DNA of 64,000 bases from Candidatus Woesearchaeota archaeon (lineage in GTDB: Archaea > Nanobdellota > Nanobdellia > Woesearchaeales > JAAOYA01): the NCBI GenBank assembly GCA_018221105.1, contig JAAOYA010000010.1:62001-126000 (forward strand), given 5' to 3'. The notes below the pieces were generated by a model. The model ran no database searches. It was not told the origin of the DNA and saw nothing but the letters and a program-made list of their open reading frames with translations. Made by a program: the position numbers and the translations under genes. How positions within the stretch are numbered: the stretch's first letter is position 1; every line of letters starts with the position of its first letter. This document shows positions 1 through 8,714 of this stretch, piece after piece.

Positions 1-26
1 AATTCTTCATAGTATTTTTTGCTCAT
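1..26 (-). CDS. 5' end of a leftward gene cut by the window edge
   Basis: Reading leftward from an ATG at 26 gives eight open codons (MSKKYYEE) before the window ends. A TATA-like stretch (CTTTTTATAAAC on the minus strand, about 46-60) lies 25-30 nt upstream of this ATG, the spacing seen for leaderless genes elsewhere in the window. The product cannot be identified from so few residues. Confidence 0.35.
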
Positions 27-93
27 ATGAGTATTTAATAAAAGGTGTTTATAAAAAGATTATTAAAACAGTAGTTACTACCACTAATTTAAT

Positions 94-816
94 ATGAAAC
101 ATTACGACTTGCACATTCACACACATTATTCTAAATGTTCTAACTTAAAACCTAAAACAATCCTAAAAGTGTCCAAGCGTAGAGGCCTTGACGGCATCGC
201 CATCACTGATCATGGCACGATACAAGGAGCATTAGAGGTTAAAAAACTTAACAAGGACAAGAATTTTGAAGTTATTGTTGGTCAGGAAATAATGACTGAT
301 TATGGCGAGATAATGGGCTTGTACTTAAAAAAACCTGTTATAACAGCTGATTTAAAGGAAGCTGTAGTGCAAATCAAGCGCCAAGGTGGTTTAGTTGTCA
401 TTCCACACCCTGTGACTATTACTCGTAGTACTTGGAGTTTTCGCTATCCTGTAGAAAAACTCAAAGACTGGCTTGACGCTATAGAAGGACTCAATGGGCG
501 CGAAGTAACATTGATTGGCAATCACTTAGCAAAACTTAAGGCCAAAAAGAACACTATTGCAATAATTGCAGGCAGTGACGCACATTTTAGTTTAGAGATT
601 GGTAATTGTCAAACACTTTTTGAAGGCGATAACCTAAAAAACGCTATTCGAAATCATCAAACAAGTATATATTGGAAACACCCTCCTATTAGTTGGTTTA
701 TTGGAGGTTGGGCATCATTTTTTAGTGCTCTAAGAAAAAGACTAGTAAAACAAGAACCAAAACAAAAGAAAAAATTAGTAAAACAACAATCTCAAAAAAA
801 AATTCTTAAGAAGTGA
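94..816 (+). CDS. PHP-domain phosphoesterase
   Basis: This 240-aa protein is a stand-alone PHP (polymerase and histidinol phosphatase) domain, a metal-dependent phosphoesterase fold. Metal-ligand motifs are present in order: DLHIHTH at residues 5-11, TDHG with His40, GQEI with Glu65, IPHP with His105, and GSDAH with Asp162 and His164. The last 25 residues are very Lys/Gln-rich, suggesting a basic nucleic-acid- or membrane-contacting tail. Relatives act on nucleotides or phosphorylated small molecules; the substrate here cannot be read from sequence. The stop codon overlaps by 11 bp the end of the convergent P-type ATPase gene. Confidence 0.85.
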   Translation: MKHYDLHIHTHYSKCSNLKPKTILKVSKRRGLDGIAITDHGTIQGALEVKKLNKDKNFEVIVGQEIMTDYGEIMGLYLKKPVITADLKEAVVQIKRQGGLVVIPHPVTITRSTWSFRYPVEKLKDWLDAIEGLNGREVTLIGNHLAKLKAKKNTIAIIAGSDAHFSLEIGNCQTLFEGDNLKNAIRNHQTSIYWKHPPISWFIGGWASFFSALRKRLVKQEPKQKKKLVKQQSQKKILKK

Positions 817-3535
817 CTCTCAAGTATAATTTTCTTATTTCTTCAAAAAATAGTAATGATAGTGAAGCTCCAAAAATCCAAGCCCACTCCATTAATGTTA
901 GTGGTACAGTGTGAAAAGCTTTTGATAAGGTTGGAACATGCACTAGTCCTATAGCAAGTCCTAAAGACATTAGTACTGCTCCTATCAACCATTTGTTGCT
1001 AAAAAGCCCTGCTTTGAAAACACTTGTTTTTGTTGTTCTAGAACTGAAACTGTTGACTAATTGAAAAATTATAAGTGATACTAATGCTATAGTTGTAGCT
1101 CGCATGTATAGTGGACTGTCAAGTGCTAGGTTCTCTCCAAATTTCCACCCGCCAGCCAGCAATGTTTTAGTAAACAAAAATAGTGTTCCAACAGTTATTA
1201 TAACCCCGATAAACAATAAGCGCTTTAGAAATTCTTTGTTCATTATCCTCTCTGACTTGTGGCGTGGTTTTCGCCCCATCACATCATCAGCCGCAGGGTC
1301 AACACCCAAGGCAAGCGATGGTAGCACGTCTGTTCCCAAGTCAACTGCTAGTATTTGAATAGCTAGTAGTGGCAGTGGAAAGCCCATGAAAATGCCAAAA
1401 AACACAACTAGCAATTCTCCAATATTAGATGAAAAAACATACAAGGTGAACTTTTTTAAGTTGTCATAAATGCGACGCCCTTCTTCTACTGCTCCAACAA
1501 TGCTTGCGAAACTATCATCTGCTAGTACCATGTTAGAACTTTCTTTTGCAACGTCAGTGCCAGTGACACCCATCGCAATTCCAATATCTGCTTTTTTTAG
1601 TGCTGGAGCGTCATTGACACCGTCACCTGTGACAGCCACTACTTCGCCTAGTGATTCGAAAAGCGTTACTATTCGTAGTTTGTGTTTTGGTGCTACGCGA
1701 GCAAAAATCACTTCTTCTTCTTTTAAGATTTTTTTTAGATGATCGTCGCCTAAGTGATCGAGCTCTTCGCCAGTGATTATTCTAGTGTCATAGTTTGCTA
1801 TGCCAACTTGGCGCGCTATTGCTTTTGCTGTAATGCCAAAGTCACCAGTGATTATTCTGATTTTAATGCCTGCTTTTTTGCACTGTGCTACTGCTTTTTT
1901 TACTTCTTCGCGAGGCGGGTCTATCATTGCAATAAGACCCATTAAAATCATGTCAGTTTGAGAGTTAGTGTATTTTTTGTCAGTTTCTTTGTAAGCTATA
2001 GCCAGAACTCTTAGTGCTTGTTCTGCCATTTCTTTGTTATGATTGATTATTTGTTTTCGAAGCTTGTTTGTTAGTTTTCGTGTTTTGCCATTTATGTTTA
2101 TGTGATGGCAGTGTTTTAGTACAACATCTACTGCGCCTTTAGTGTAAGCCATTATTTTATTATCGACTTGGTGTATTGTTGTCATGACTTTTTTTGTGCT
2201 ATCAAAAGGTATCTCGTGTAATCGAGGATAAGTTTTGTTTAGAACTTGCGGGTGTAATTTCATTTTTTGTGCTGCCACAAGTAATGCTCCTTCTGTCGGA
2301 TCCCCTAAAATATCCCATCCTTGCTTTTTAGCACTGGGTGTTGATAATGCTGCATCATTGCAAAGTGCTGCAATAGTTATCAAACTGTGATACTCGTCTA
2401 ATTCGTGCGGAGCTAGTGATTTTCCTTTGTACAAAAAATCTCCTGCAGGATCATAACCACTGCCTGTGACTTCTATTAGTTTATTATTAGCGTATAATTG
2501 TTTTACTGTCATCTCATTTTTTGTCAGTGTTCCTGTTTTGTCCGAGCAAATAACTGTTGTAGCACCAAGTGTCTCCACAGAAGATAATTTTCGTATGATA
2601 GCATTTTTTTTGGCCATTTTCTGAACTCCTATAGATAATGCTACTGTTACTGTTGTTGGCAAGCCCTCAGGTACTGCGGCAACTGCTAAGCTGATAGCGA
2701 ATAAGAATACTTGACTAAAAGCGCTCATAAAAGGCATTCCAAGTGCAAGTGCTTTTAGTGTTCCAGCAATCAAAACTATTATTGTTACTGCTGCTGTGGC
2801 TTTTGCTGTGATGCTGCCAACGTGTAACATCTCACGCTGCAATGGACTTAATTCTTTTTTTACGTCTTGGGTCAAACTAGCGATTTGTCCGAATTCTGTG
2901 TTCATGCCTGTTGTTACAACTAATGCTTTTGCGGTGCCGTGACTTACACTAGTGCCCATGAAAACCATGTTGTCACGATCTCCTACCTGCGTTGATAATT
3001 TGCTGATTGTTTTTACAAACTTTTTTTGTGGCAGGCTTTCACCTGTTAGTGCTGCTTCTTGTGTTCTAAACTCGTTAACCTCTATTAACCTAGCGTCTGC
3101 TGGAATTTTAGAGCCTTCATTCAGTATTATTATGTCCCCTGGTACTAATTGTTCTACTTTAATTTCTTGTTGTACGCCTTCACGAAGTACTACTGCTGTC
3201 GGAGTGATCATGTTTTTTAGTGCTTCAAGACTTTTTTCTGCTTTGTACTCTTGAAAAAAACCAATCAATGCGTTGAGAATTACTATTGCCATAATTACTG
3301 CTACGTCTGTGCCATCACCAAAAAAAAATGATAGAATTGCTGCAAGAACCAATATTAGCACTAGAATGTCTTTGAATTGTGTAAAAAGTATTTTAATTTT
3401 TGAAATCTTTTGAGTTTTTACTAGTTTGTTAGGACCGTACTTTTGTAATCTGTATCTGGCATCAGCTTTTGAGATGCCTTTGGCTGTGCTATTATACTCT
3501 TTTAATAATGTTTTTACCTCTTTTGTATGAAACAA
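806..3535 (-). CDS. P-type cation-transporting ATPase (Ca2+/PMCA-SERCA-like, P2 type)
   Basis: This 909-aa integral membrane pump transports cations, probably Ca2+, across the cytoplasmic membrane at the cost of ATP. It has the N-terminal cation-ATPase domain, an actuator domain (TGES motif), the phosphorylation motif CSDKTGTLTK with Asp332 as phospho-acceptor, a nucleotide-binding domain (KGA motif), the hinge TGDGVNDAPALKKADIGIAM, and a C-terminal block of about six membrane segments. Length is normal for bacterial and archaeal P2 pumps. The start codon appears to be TTG, preceded by GGGAGC. Ion specificity (Ca2+ versus Na+/K+ or Mn2+) is inferred from family only. It is monocistronic and divergent from rubrerythrin. 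Confidence 0.93.
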   Translation of the reverse strand: MFHTKEVKTLLKEYNSTAKGISKADARYRLQKYGPNKLVKTQKISKIKILFTQFKDILVLILVLAAILSFFFGDGTDVAVIMAIVILNALIGFFQEYKAEKSLEALKNMITPTAVVLREGVQQEIKVEQLVPGDIIILNEGSKIPADARLIEVNEFRTQEAALTGESLPQKKFVKTISKLSTQVGDRDNMVFMGTSVSHGTAKALVVTTGMNTEFGQIASLTQDVKKELSPLQREMLHVGSITAKATAAVTIIVLIAGTLKALALGMPFMSAFSQVFLFAISLAVAAVPEGLPTTVTVALSIGVQKMAKKNAIIRKLSSVETLGATTVICSDKTGTLTKNEMTVKQLYANNKLIEVTGSGYDPAGDFLYKGKSLAPHELDEYHSLITIAALCNDAALSTPSAKKQGWDILGDPTEGALLVAAQKMKLHPQVLNKTYPRLHEIPFDSTKKVMTTIHQVDNKIMAYTKGAVDVVLKHCHHININGKTRKLTNKLRKQIINHNKEMAEQALRVLAIAYKETDKKYTNSQTDMILMGLIAMIDPPREEVKKAVAQCKKAGIKIRIITGDFGITAKAIARQVGIANYDTRIITGEELDHLGDDHLKKILKEEEVIFARVAPKHKLRIVTLFESLGEVVAVTGDGVNDAPALKKADIGIAMGVTGTDVAKESSNMVLADDSFASIVGAVEEGRRIYDNLKKFTLYVFSSNIGELLVVFFGIFMGFPLPLLAIQILAVDLGTDVLPSLALGVDPAADDVMGRKPRHKSERIMNKEFLKRLLFIGVIITVGTLFLFTKTLLAGGWKFGENLALDSPLYMRATTIALVSLIIFQLVNSFSSRTTKTSVFKAGLFSNKWLIGAVLMSLGLAIGLVHVPTLSKAFHTVPLTLMEWAWIFGASLSLLFFEEIRKLYLRVTS

Positions 3536-3644
3536 CTTGCTCCCTTTATTATTGATTTGCTAAAGTTCTTTATTAATTTTGTTGCAAAAAACTTAAAAAC
3601 AATTAAATTATTGCCACAAACAGTTAATTAATGGAGGGATTTTA

Positions 3645-4229
3645 ATGAATGAAACAATAAAAAATTTGACTAAAGCTTTTATTGGTGAGAGCCAAGCTCG
3701 AAACCGTTATACAATGTACGCTAAAGTTGCACAGAAAGAAGGTTATGAACAATTAAGCGAGCTTTTTTTGTTGACTGCTGACAATGAACGCGAACACGCA
3801 AAATGGTTATTTAAGCTTATTCAAGAATTAAAGGCTAAAGCTGGAGAAGCAATTGAAGAAATTACTGTTGAGGCTGGGGCTCCAACAATTTTAGGTACTA
3901 CACAAGAGAATCTTAAAGCAGCTATTGCTGGCGAGAATTATGAAAACACTGAGATGTATCCTGAATTTGCAAAAGTAGCAGAAAGTGAAGGTTTCACAGA
4001 TATTGCTAAAAGACTTCGAAGTATTGGTGCTGCTGAAAAACATCATGAACAGCGCTACATTGCACTTTTAGAACAAGTGCAAAATGGTACAATGTTCAAA
4101 AAAAGTGCGGCTGTAACTTGGGTTTGTAGAAAGTGCGGTTTTACTAGCAATTCACTAACACCACCAGACAAGTGTCCAAGTTGTGATCACGAAAGCAAAT
4201 ACTTTGAAATAAAGTGTGAAACTTACTAA
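3645..4229 (+). CDS. Rubrerythrin
   Basis: This 194-aa oxidative-stress protein reduces peroxide using a diiron centre fed by a rubredoxin-like FeS4 site. The ferritin-like four-helix part carries the ligands Glu15 (GESQ), Glu48-x-x-His51, Glu97/Glu100 and Glu131-x-x-His134. The C-terminal rubredoxin-like knuckles are Cys161/Cys164 and Cys177/Cys180. A strong Shine-Dalgarno (GGAGGG) sits 7 nt before the ATG, so unlike many neighbours this mRNA has a leader. It indicates an anaerobic or microaerophilic life with peroxide protection. A T-rich tract follows the stop before the next ATG at 4247. Confidence 0.95.
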   Translation: MNETIKNLTKAFIGESQARNRYTMYAKVAQKEGYEQLSELFLLTADNEREHAKWLFKLIQELKAKAGEAIEEITVEAGAPTILGTTQENLKAAIAGENYENTEMYPEFAKVAESEGFTDIAKRLRSIGAAEKHHEQRYIALLEQVQNGTMFKKSAAVTWVCRKCGFTSNSLTPPDKCPSCDHESKYFEIKCETY

Positions 4230-4246
4230 ACTCTTTTTTTATTTTT

Positions 4247-4873
4247 ATGAAAAAAATTGTTTCATTTGTTAATAGTCTAAAAAAGGGCTCTTGTAAAAAA
4301 ATTATTGATACGCGAATTAAAGAGTTTGAAAAACTTGGAAAGCAAAACAATAATGAATTGTTTAAAGAATTATGTTTTTGTATTTTAACAGCGAATTTTC
4401 AAGCACAAAAATCAATATTTATACAAGAACAAATCGATGATGGTTTTATTACATTAAGTGAAAGTCAACTTGCAAAAAAATTATGCTCTTTAGGTTATCG
4501 ATTCTACAATGTTAGAGCAAAGTATATTGTACAAGCTCGAAAGCACTTGCCAGCACTTAAAAAAACAATCAATAGTTTTGATGACGAATTAAAGCTTCGC
4601 GAGTGGATTGTATACAATGTTAAAGGACTTGGAATGAAAGAAAGTAGTCATTTTTTGCGCAATATAGGTTTTAAGAACCTAGCGATTTTGGACTTTCACA
4701 TTATTGACTTTTTAGTAAGTCATAAGTTAGTTGACAAGCCTAAAATTCTAAATAAGCAAAAGTATTTAGAGATTGAAAAATTATTGTTAGGTATTGCCAC
4801 TAAAACAAAATTGAGTTTAGCAGAGCTTGACTTGTACTTGTGGCATGAACAAACTGGCAAGGTATTAAAATGA
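4247..4873 (+). CDS. ogg: N-glycosylase/DNA lyase, archaeal Ogg2 type (8-oxoguanine repair)
   Basis: This 208-aa protein belongs to the HhH-GPD superfamily and matches the compact Ogg2 subgroup that removes 8-oxoguanine and cleaves the abasic site. Visible landmarks are ILTANFQAQ near residues 46-54, the helix-hairpin-helix KGLGMKESSHFLRN with the likely Schiff-base lysine Lys131, and the catalytic aspartate Asp149 in LDFH. The length fits the family (about 205-210 aa). Its stop overlaps the next gene's start (ATGA), so it is translationally linked to the SprT-like protease. With UvrA/UvrB it forms part of the window's DNA-repair set. Confidence 0.88.
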   Translation: MKKIVSFVNSLKKGSCKKIIDTRIKEFEKLGKQNNNELFKELCFCILTANFQAQKSIFIQEQIDDGFITLSESQLAKKLCSLGYRFYNVRAKYIVQARKHLPALKKTINSFDDELKLREWIVYNVKGLGMKESSHFLRNIGFKNLAILDFHIIDFLVSHKLVDKPKILNKQKYLEIEKLLLGIATKTKLSLAELDLYLWHEQTGKVLK

Positions 4874-5544
4874 ATTATGTAGAAACAGCTTTTAAGCAAT
4901 TGTATCCTAATAAAATTTTTCATTATGACGCTCACATAGTTTACTCTGGACAATTCAAAGACTATGGTGCCAATATAACATTGTATAATAAGCAGCTTAC
5001 TATTAAGCTTAGCAAGAGTTGGTATGGAGTTCAAGAAGATATTGTTATCGGTTGCATTCAAGAATTATTGCAAAAGCTTTTCAAAACAAAGCATAAAACT
5101 TTAGAGATTGACTTGTACAATAATTTTATTAGAAGCTTACACTTAGTGGTAAAAAAGGATAAGGTTGACCCTACGCTTGAGCGATCGTTTAATCGTATTA
5201 ATGAAAAATATTTTTTTGACTTGCAAGATAGGCCAAACCTTGTTTTTGGCAGTGAAAGTTTGACGCTTTTGGGTTATTACGAGTACAAAACAGACACTGT
5301 AACAATTAGTAAAGTATTAATTGATGATTTAGAACTAGTAGACTTTGTAATGTATCACGAACTTTTGCACAAGAAATTGAAGTATTATACTAGTGGTTCG
5401 AAAACATTTCATCACACTAAAGAGTTCAAAGCTAAAGAGCGAGAATTCGAAAATTTTGAATTAGTTGAGAATCGTTTGAAGGAATTTCTCAAAAACAAAA
5501 AACGCTCTAAGAAAGGCTTATTTTCAAGAATACTTCCTTATTAG
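4870..5544 (+). CDS. SprT-like zinc metalloprotease family protein
   Basis: This 224-aa protein has a metallopeptidase signature HELLH at residues 163-167 and a downstream His pair (181-182) in HHTKEFKAKE, the layout of SprT/YgjP-like proteins. A basic tail follows. It overlaps the ogg gene by 4 bp (ATGA), so co-expression with a DNA glycosylase is likely. A role in trimming DNA-crosslinked or damaged proteins (as in Spartan/Wss1) is only an inference from the motif and neighbour. The N-terminal 90 residues are not recognised. The gene is followed by a GGGCCTAAAAAAGCTTTTTTT stretch likely to aid termination. Confidence 0.65.
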   Translation: MNYVETAFKQLYPNKIFHYDAHIVYSGQFKDYGANITLYNKQLTIKLSKSWYGVQEDIVIGCIQELLQKLFKTKHKTLEIDLYNNFIRSLHLVVKKDKVDPTLERSFNRINEKYFFDLQDRPNLVFGSESLTLLGYYEYKTDTVTISKVLIDDLELVDFVMYHELLHKKLKYYTSGSKTFHHTKEFKAKEREFENFELVENRLKEFLKNKKRSKKGLFSRILPY

Positions 5545-5626
5545 AACTTTTAGGGCCTAAAAAAGCTTTTTTTGGGTAAGATTTTTAAATAAAACACTGT
5601 TTTTAGCTTAAACAAAGGGTGATAAC

Positions 5627-5836
5627 ATGGCTAAAAGATTAATTCCTCTCGCTGCTATGGAAGCAATACTAAAAAATGCTGGAGCTGCCAGAGTTGGCGA
5701 TGACGCCAAAGGTCAACTTAAAAACATTCTAGAAACTATCGCAGAAGACGTTGCAACTAATGCTGTAAAAATAGCAAAGCATGCTGGCAGAAAAACTGTC
5801 AAGGCAAGCGATATAAAGATAGCATCAAAATACTAA
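5627..5836 (+). CDS. Archaeal histone
   Basis: This 69-aa protein is a single histone fold, matching the HMf-type archaeal histone in length (66-69 aa). The order LIPLAAMEAILKNAG, helix 2 with ALETI-like ILETIAEDVAT, and the C-terminal GRKTVKASDIKIA are diagnostic; Lys/Arg residues of the L1/L2 loops are present. It wraps DNA as dimers or hypernucleosomes. The promoter has TTTTTAAATA about 40 nt upstream and a Shine-Dalgarno-like GGTGAT 5 nt before the ATG, so this is a leadered transcript. It is followed by aIF5A with its own TATA box. Confidence 0.97.
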   Translation: MAKRLIPLAAMEAILKNAGAARVGDDAKGQLKNILETIAEDVATNAVKIAKHAGRKTVKASDIKIASKY

Positions 5837-5873
5837 ACTTTTATAAATATCTGCTAATTTCAATTAATTTAAC

Positions 5874-6266
5874 ATGGGAAAAAAACTTACTTCGGCAAAC
5901 TCAATGAAAAAAGGCAGTTACATCATAATAGATGATGTTGCATGTGTTGTTAGTGATGTTACAACTTCAAAACCTGGAAAGCACGGTTCTACAAAAGCAA
6001 GAATTAGCGCCTCAGGACTTTTTGATAATAGAAAAAGAGTTATTGTAATGCCAACAAGCGACAGTGTCGAAGTACCGATCGTTGATAAGAGAACAGCACA
6101 AGTATTAAGCGTTTCAGCAAACACTGCAAACGTTATGGACTCTGAAACTTATGAAACCTTTGATTTGACAATTTCAGAAGAATTCGCAGGACAAGTCAAT
6201 GATGGCGGTCACATATTATACTGGGTAGTTCTTGGAGAAAAAGTCATAAAACAAGTAAAGGATTGA
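5874..6266 (+). CDS. eif5a: Translation initiation factor aIF5A
   Basis: This 130-aa factor binds ribosomes stalled at difficult peptide bonds and stimulates elongation and termination. It has the N-terminal SH3-like domain with the hypusination loop SKPGKHGSTKAR, where Lys36 is the residue expected to become hypusine or deoxyhypusine, then an OB-fold domain. Length is typical. A TATA box (TTTTATAAAT, about 5841-5850) lies roughly 25-30 nt before the ATG with no Shine-Dalgarno, indicating leaderless translation. It is followed 5 bp later by the gene for L40e, a likely co-transcript. No deoxyhypusine synthase gene is in this window. Confidence 0.97.
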   Translation: MGKKLTSANSMKKGSYIIIDDVACVVSDVTTSKPGKHGSTKARISASGLFDNRKRVIVMPTSDSVEVPIVDKRTAQVLSVSANTANVMDSETYETFDLTISEEFAGQVNDGGHILYWVVLGEKVIKQVKD

Positions 6267-6271
6267 TTAAC

Positions 6272-6433
6272 ATGGTAAAATTTGAAGAAGCTAACACTCG
6301 ATTGTTCAAAAACATTTACGTTTGCAGAAAGTGCAAATCTAAAATTCGCGCTCACAGCATGAAAGTAATTCGCGGTCAAGCGGTATGTCGCAAGTGCGCT
6401 TCAAAAGCATTGCGGCCTAAAAAGAAAAAATGA
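6272..6433 (+). CDS. rpl40e: 50S ribosomal protein L40e (very short gene)
   Basis: A 53-aa reading frame starts at ATG 6272, 5 bp after aIF5A. It reads MVKFEEANTRLFKNI..., with two Cys-x-x-Cys pairs (VCRKCKSK and VCRKCASK) and a Lys-rich end, which is L40e, a zinc-binding protein of the large subunit. The gene is below common ORF length cut-offs. Its TGA overlaps the ATG of the downstream M50 protease (ATGA at 6430-6433), so aIF5A, L40e and the protease are probably one transcript. Confidence 0.95.
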   Translation: MVKFEEANTRLFKNIYVCRKCKSKIRAHSMKVIRGQAVCRKCASKALRPKKKK

Positions 6434-7608
6434 GTGAGTCGCTCTTTGTAATAATTTTTTTAATATTTCTTGGTTATTTATTATTTGTTAATCGTAAAAA
6501 ATTAGAATTGTTAAAACCTATTTTTCCATTATTATATGTTGTTTTATGGCGTACAAAAGCAGGACTTAAAGCAATGGATTTTTTGGCAAAAAAATATCCT
6601 AAAAGTGTCAGATTTTTTGGTTACACTTCAATGGTCATTGGTATTTTAGCAATACCTTTTATGGCCTATCTTTTGATTAAAAGTTTGATTGTTAGTTTTT
6701 TAATGCCTGCTGCTCCTGCTGGAGTGCAGCTTGTTTTGCCAATTAAAAGCTCTAAAGTTTTTTACGTACCATTTTTTTATTGGATTATAAGCATTTTTAG
6801 TCTGGCTATAATTCACGAGTTCGCTCACGGTGTTGTTGCTCGCGCGCACGGCATTAAAGTAAAAAGCAGTGGGTTTGCAGTTTTCGCAATTTTAATACCT
6901 ATTATCCCTGCAGCTTTTGTTGAACCTGACGAAAAACAGGTTCTTAAAAAAAAGCCTGCAGCGCAACTTTCAATGTTTGCAGCTGGGCCTGCAGCTAATA
7001 TTTTTGCTGCTTTTTTAATACTGTTTTTTTCAGCTTATATTTTTTTCCCTTGGGCTGGCGGCATGTTTGAGCCTGACGGTTTGACTATAGCGCAAGTGCT
7101 TGATAATGAATCGTATCCTGCATTCAAAGCAGGTATTAGTCAAGGTGAAGTTTTAAAACAGATTGATAATAACATTATTTTATCTCGTGAGAATTTCACT
7201 AGTGTTTTGTTATCCTATAAGCCAGGCGATAACATAGTGTTAACAACTGATCAGGATAGTTATAATATTACTTTAGTCGAGCGCCCTGAAGATTCAACAC
7301 TGCCCTATGTTGGTGTGATGCTAGAACAATCAACCAAAATAAGTGCTAGTGCTAGTCAACGTTACGGAGTATTTTTTCCAAGTGTACTGTTGTGGCTTAG
7401 TGGACTGGTACAATGGATGATTATACTGAACTTGGGAATTGGCTTGTTTAATTTAGTGCCATTAGGCCCTATTGATGGTGGCAGGATGACTTTGACAATT
7501 CTTAAAAAATATTTTAGTGATGATTTAGCTATGAGAATTTTCAAATATATTAGCATGTTTTTCTTAGCTTTACTACTAGTATTGTTACTTAAGCCAATGC
7601 TGGGATAA
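6430..7608 (+). CDS. Site-2 protease family (M50) intramembrane zinc metalloprotease
   Basis: This 392-aa polytopic membrane protease cuts substrates within the membrane. Active-site motif HEFAHG begins at His129-Glu130 (second ligand His133), and the third ligand motif NLVPLGPIDGGR lies near residues 341-352 (Asp about 349). A PDZ-like substrate-binding domain occupies roughly residues 210-300 between them. There are about six hydrophobic segments. It overlaps L40e by 4 bp. The pairing of a regulatory protease with translation genes is probably only operon economy. The substrate is unknown. Confidence 0.92.
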   Translation: MSESLFVIIFLIFLGYLLFVNRKKLELLKPIFPLLYVVLWRTKAGLKAMDFLAKKYPKSVRFFGYTSMVIGILAIPFMAYLLIKSLIVSFLMPAAPAGVQLVLPIKSSKVFYVPFFYWIISIFSLAIIHEFAHGVVARAHGIKVKSSGFAVFAILIPIIPAAFVEPDEKQVLKKKPAAQLSMFAAGPAANIFAAFLILFFSAYIFFPWAGGMFEPDGLTIAQVLDNESYPAFKAGISQGEVLKQIDNNIILSRENFTSVLLSYKPGDNIVLTTDQDSYNITLVERPEDSTLPYVGVMLEQSTKISASASQRYGVFFPSVLLWLSGLVQWMIILNLGIGLFNLVPLGPIDGGRMTLTILKKYFSDDLAMRIFKYISMFFLALLLVLLLKPMLG

Positions 7609-7609
7609 G

Positions 7610-7617
7610 TTTAAATA
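7610..7617 (+). promoter_or_regulatory. TATA box for the SpoU-type methyltransferase
   Basis: TTTAAATA lies 23-30 nt upstream of the ATG at 7640 with no Shine-Dalgarno between. This decides the start (7640, not an upstream in-frame codon) and implies a leaderless mRNA. Confidence 0.7.
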
Positions 7618-7639
7618 AAAAAACTTGATTCTTTTTTGT

Positions 7640-8326
7640 ATGGTAACTGTTATTTTAGTGCGCGCGCAAAACAGTGGCAATATTGGAGCTGTAGCGCGTG
7701 CAATGGCTAACTTTGATTATGACAAATTGTTATTAATTAATCCTAAAGCTAGCCACTTGTCAGAAGAAGCTTTCAAAAGAGCAAAACATGGCAAAAAAAT
7801 CTTGAAAAAAGCCAAAGTAGTCAAAGCTAAAGCGTTGAACAAGTTTTCTGTGCTTGTTGGTACCACTGGCAAAGTTGGAACAGATTATAATATTCGACGC
7901 ACGCCACTATCACCACGAATTGTTGTTAATCGTTTGAGGGGCAAAAAAAACATTGCCTTGCTCGTTGGTGGCGAGGATTCTGGTTTGACTAGTGAAGAAT
8001 TAGGAGAGTGCAATATGGTAGTTAGTATTCCAGCTAGCAAAAAATATCCAGTGTTAAACATTAGTCATGCTTTGACGATTATAGTGTATGAGTTTTCACA
8101 AGTTAAGAATTTGAAAAGCCAGTACAAAACTTACAAGCCAATCAGTAAAAAAGAATTAGACGTTCTACAATCAAGAATCAGCGATGTTCTAAATAGTATG
8201 AAGTTTACAACTAAGAACAAACGTGAGACTCAAAAAACAGTTTTCAAGCGTGTTTTTGGCAAGGCAATGCTTACAAAACGTGAAGCTTTTGCACTAATGG
8301 GATTTTTCAAAAAATTAAAGAAGTAA
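7640..8326 (+). CDS. SpoU/TrmH-family (TrmJ-like) RNA 2'-O-methyltransferase
   Basis: This 228-aa protein is a SPOUT-class enzyme transferring methyl from SAM to ribose 2'-OH of tRNA or rRNA. The N-terminal VRAQNSGNIGAVARAMANF matches the conserved (N)xGxxARxMxNF motif; LVGGEDSGLTSEELGECN and SIPASKKYPVLNISHA are the knot-forming motifs 2 and 3. A roughly 70-aa C-terminal extension follows, as in archaeal TrmJ. The start at 7640 was chosen from the TATA box. TrmJ methylates tRNA position 32, but the exact target here is inferred. It is convergent with the PadR-like gene, stops adjacent. Confidence 0.88.
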   Translation: MVTVILVRAQNSGNIGAVARAMANFDYDKLLLINPKASHLSEEAFKRAKHGKKILKKAKVVKAKALNKFSVLVGTTGKVGTDYNIRRTPLSPRIVVNRLRGKKNIALLVGGEDSGLTSEELGECNMVVSIPASKKYPVLNISHALTIIVYEFSQVKNLKSQYKTYKPISKKELDVLQSRISDVLNSMKFTTKNKRETQKTVFKRVFGKAMLTKREAFALMGFFKKLKK

Positions 8327-8659
8327 TCATTTTTTCTTTTTTTTGTCTAAGTGTTCTTTTATTCTTTTGTTGGCTGTTGGTTTAGCGTTCGGTCCTAGTG
8401 TGTAAAAGGTTTTTTCTGCGTGAGGACCCCAACTGTAATCGCCTTTTTCTGTTTTTACTTCTTTGACTTTGAACTCTCCTAGGCTGACGCCTTTGTTTAA
8501 GTGATAATAGATTAGTCTCATGCTTACTGGCGCGAATAATTCTTGATAGATTTTGTTTAGTTGATAGCCGTAAGCGTGGCCTAAAAAGTATAATATTTCT
8601 ATTATGTTGTGTCGCACCATGCTGCCGGCTGGCCTGCCACGACCGATTTTTTTTGTCAT
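8327..8659 (-). CDS. PadR-like winged-helix DNA-binding protein
   Basis: This 110-aa protein has the segment NIIEILYFLGHAYGYQLNKI followed by MRLIYYHLNKGVSLGEF, the pattern of PadR-type winged helices (helix-turn-helix then wing with YHLNKG). Both ends are basic: the N-terminus (KKIGRGRPAGS) resembles an AT-hook-like GRP motif, and the tail is polylysine. It is probably a transcription factor or architectural protein. It is divergent from the Trm-G10-like gene across a 55-bp AT-rich spacer holding a TATATATTTT stretch likely to serve both. Confidence 0.6.
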   Translation of the reverse strand: MTKKIGRGRPAGSMVRHNIIEILYFLGHAYGYQLNKIYQELFAPVSMRLIYYHLNKGVSLGEFKVKEVKTEKGDYSWGPHAEKTFYTLGPNAKPTANKRIKEHLDKKKKK

Positions 8660-8714
8660 GAAACTTGATTTTAATGGTTTATTTTATATATTTTTGCATT
8701 ATTGAAAAGAAATA

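Noticed and set aside
1104..3254. Rightward ORFs inside the P-type ATPase gene
   Set aside because: They lie opposite a full-length conserved gene and have shadow-type composition.
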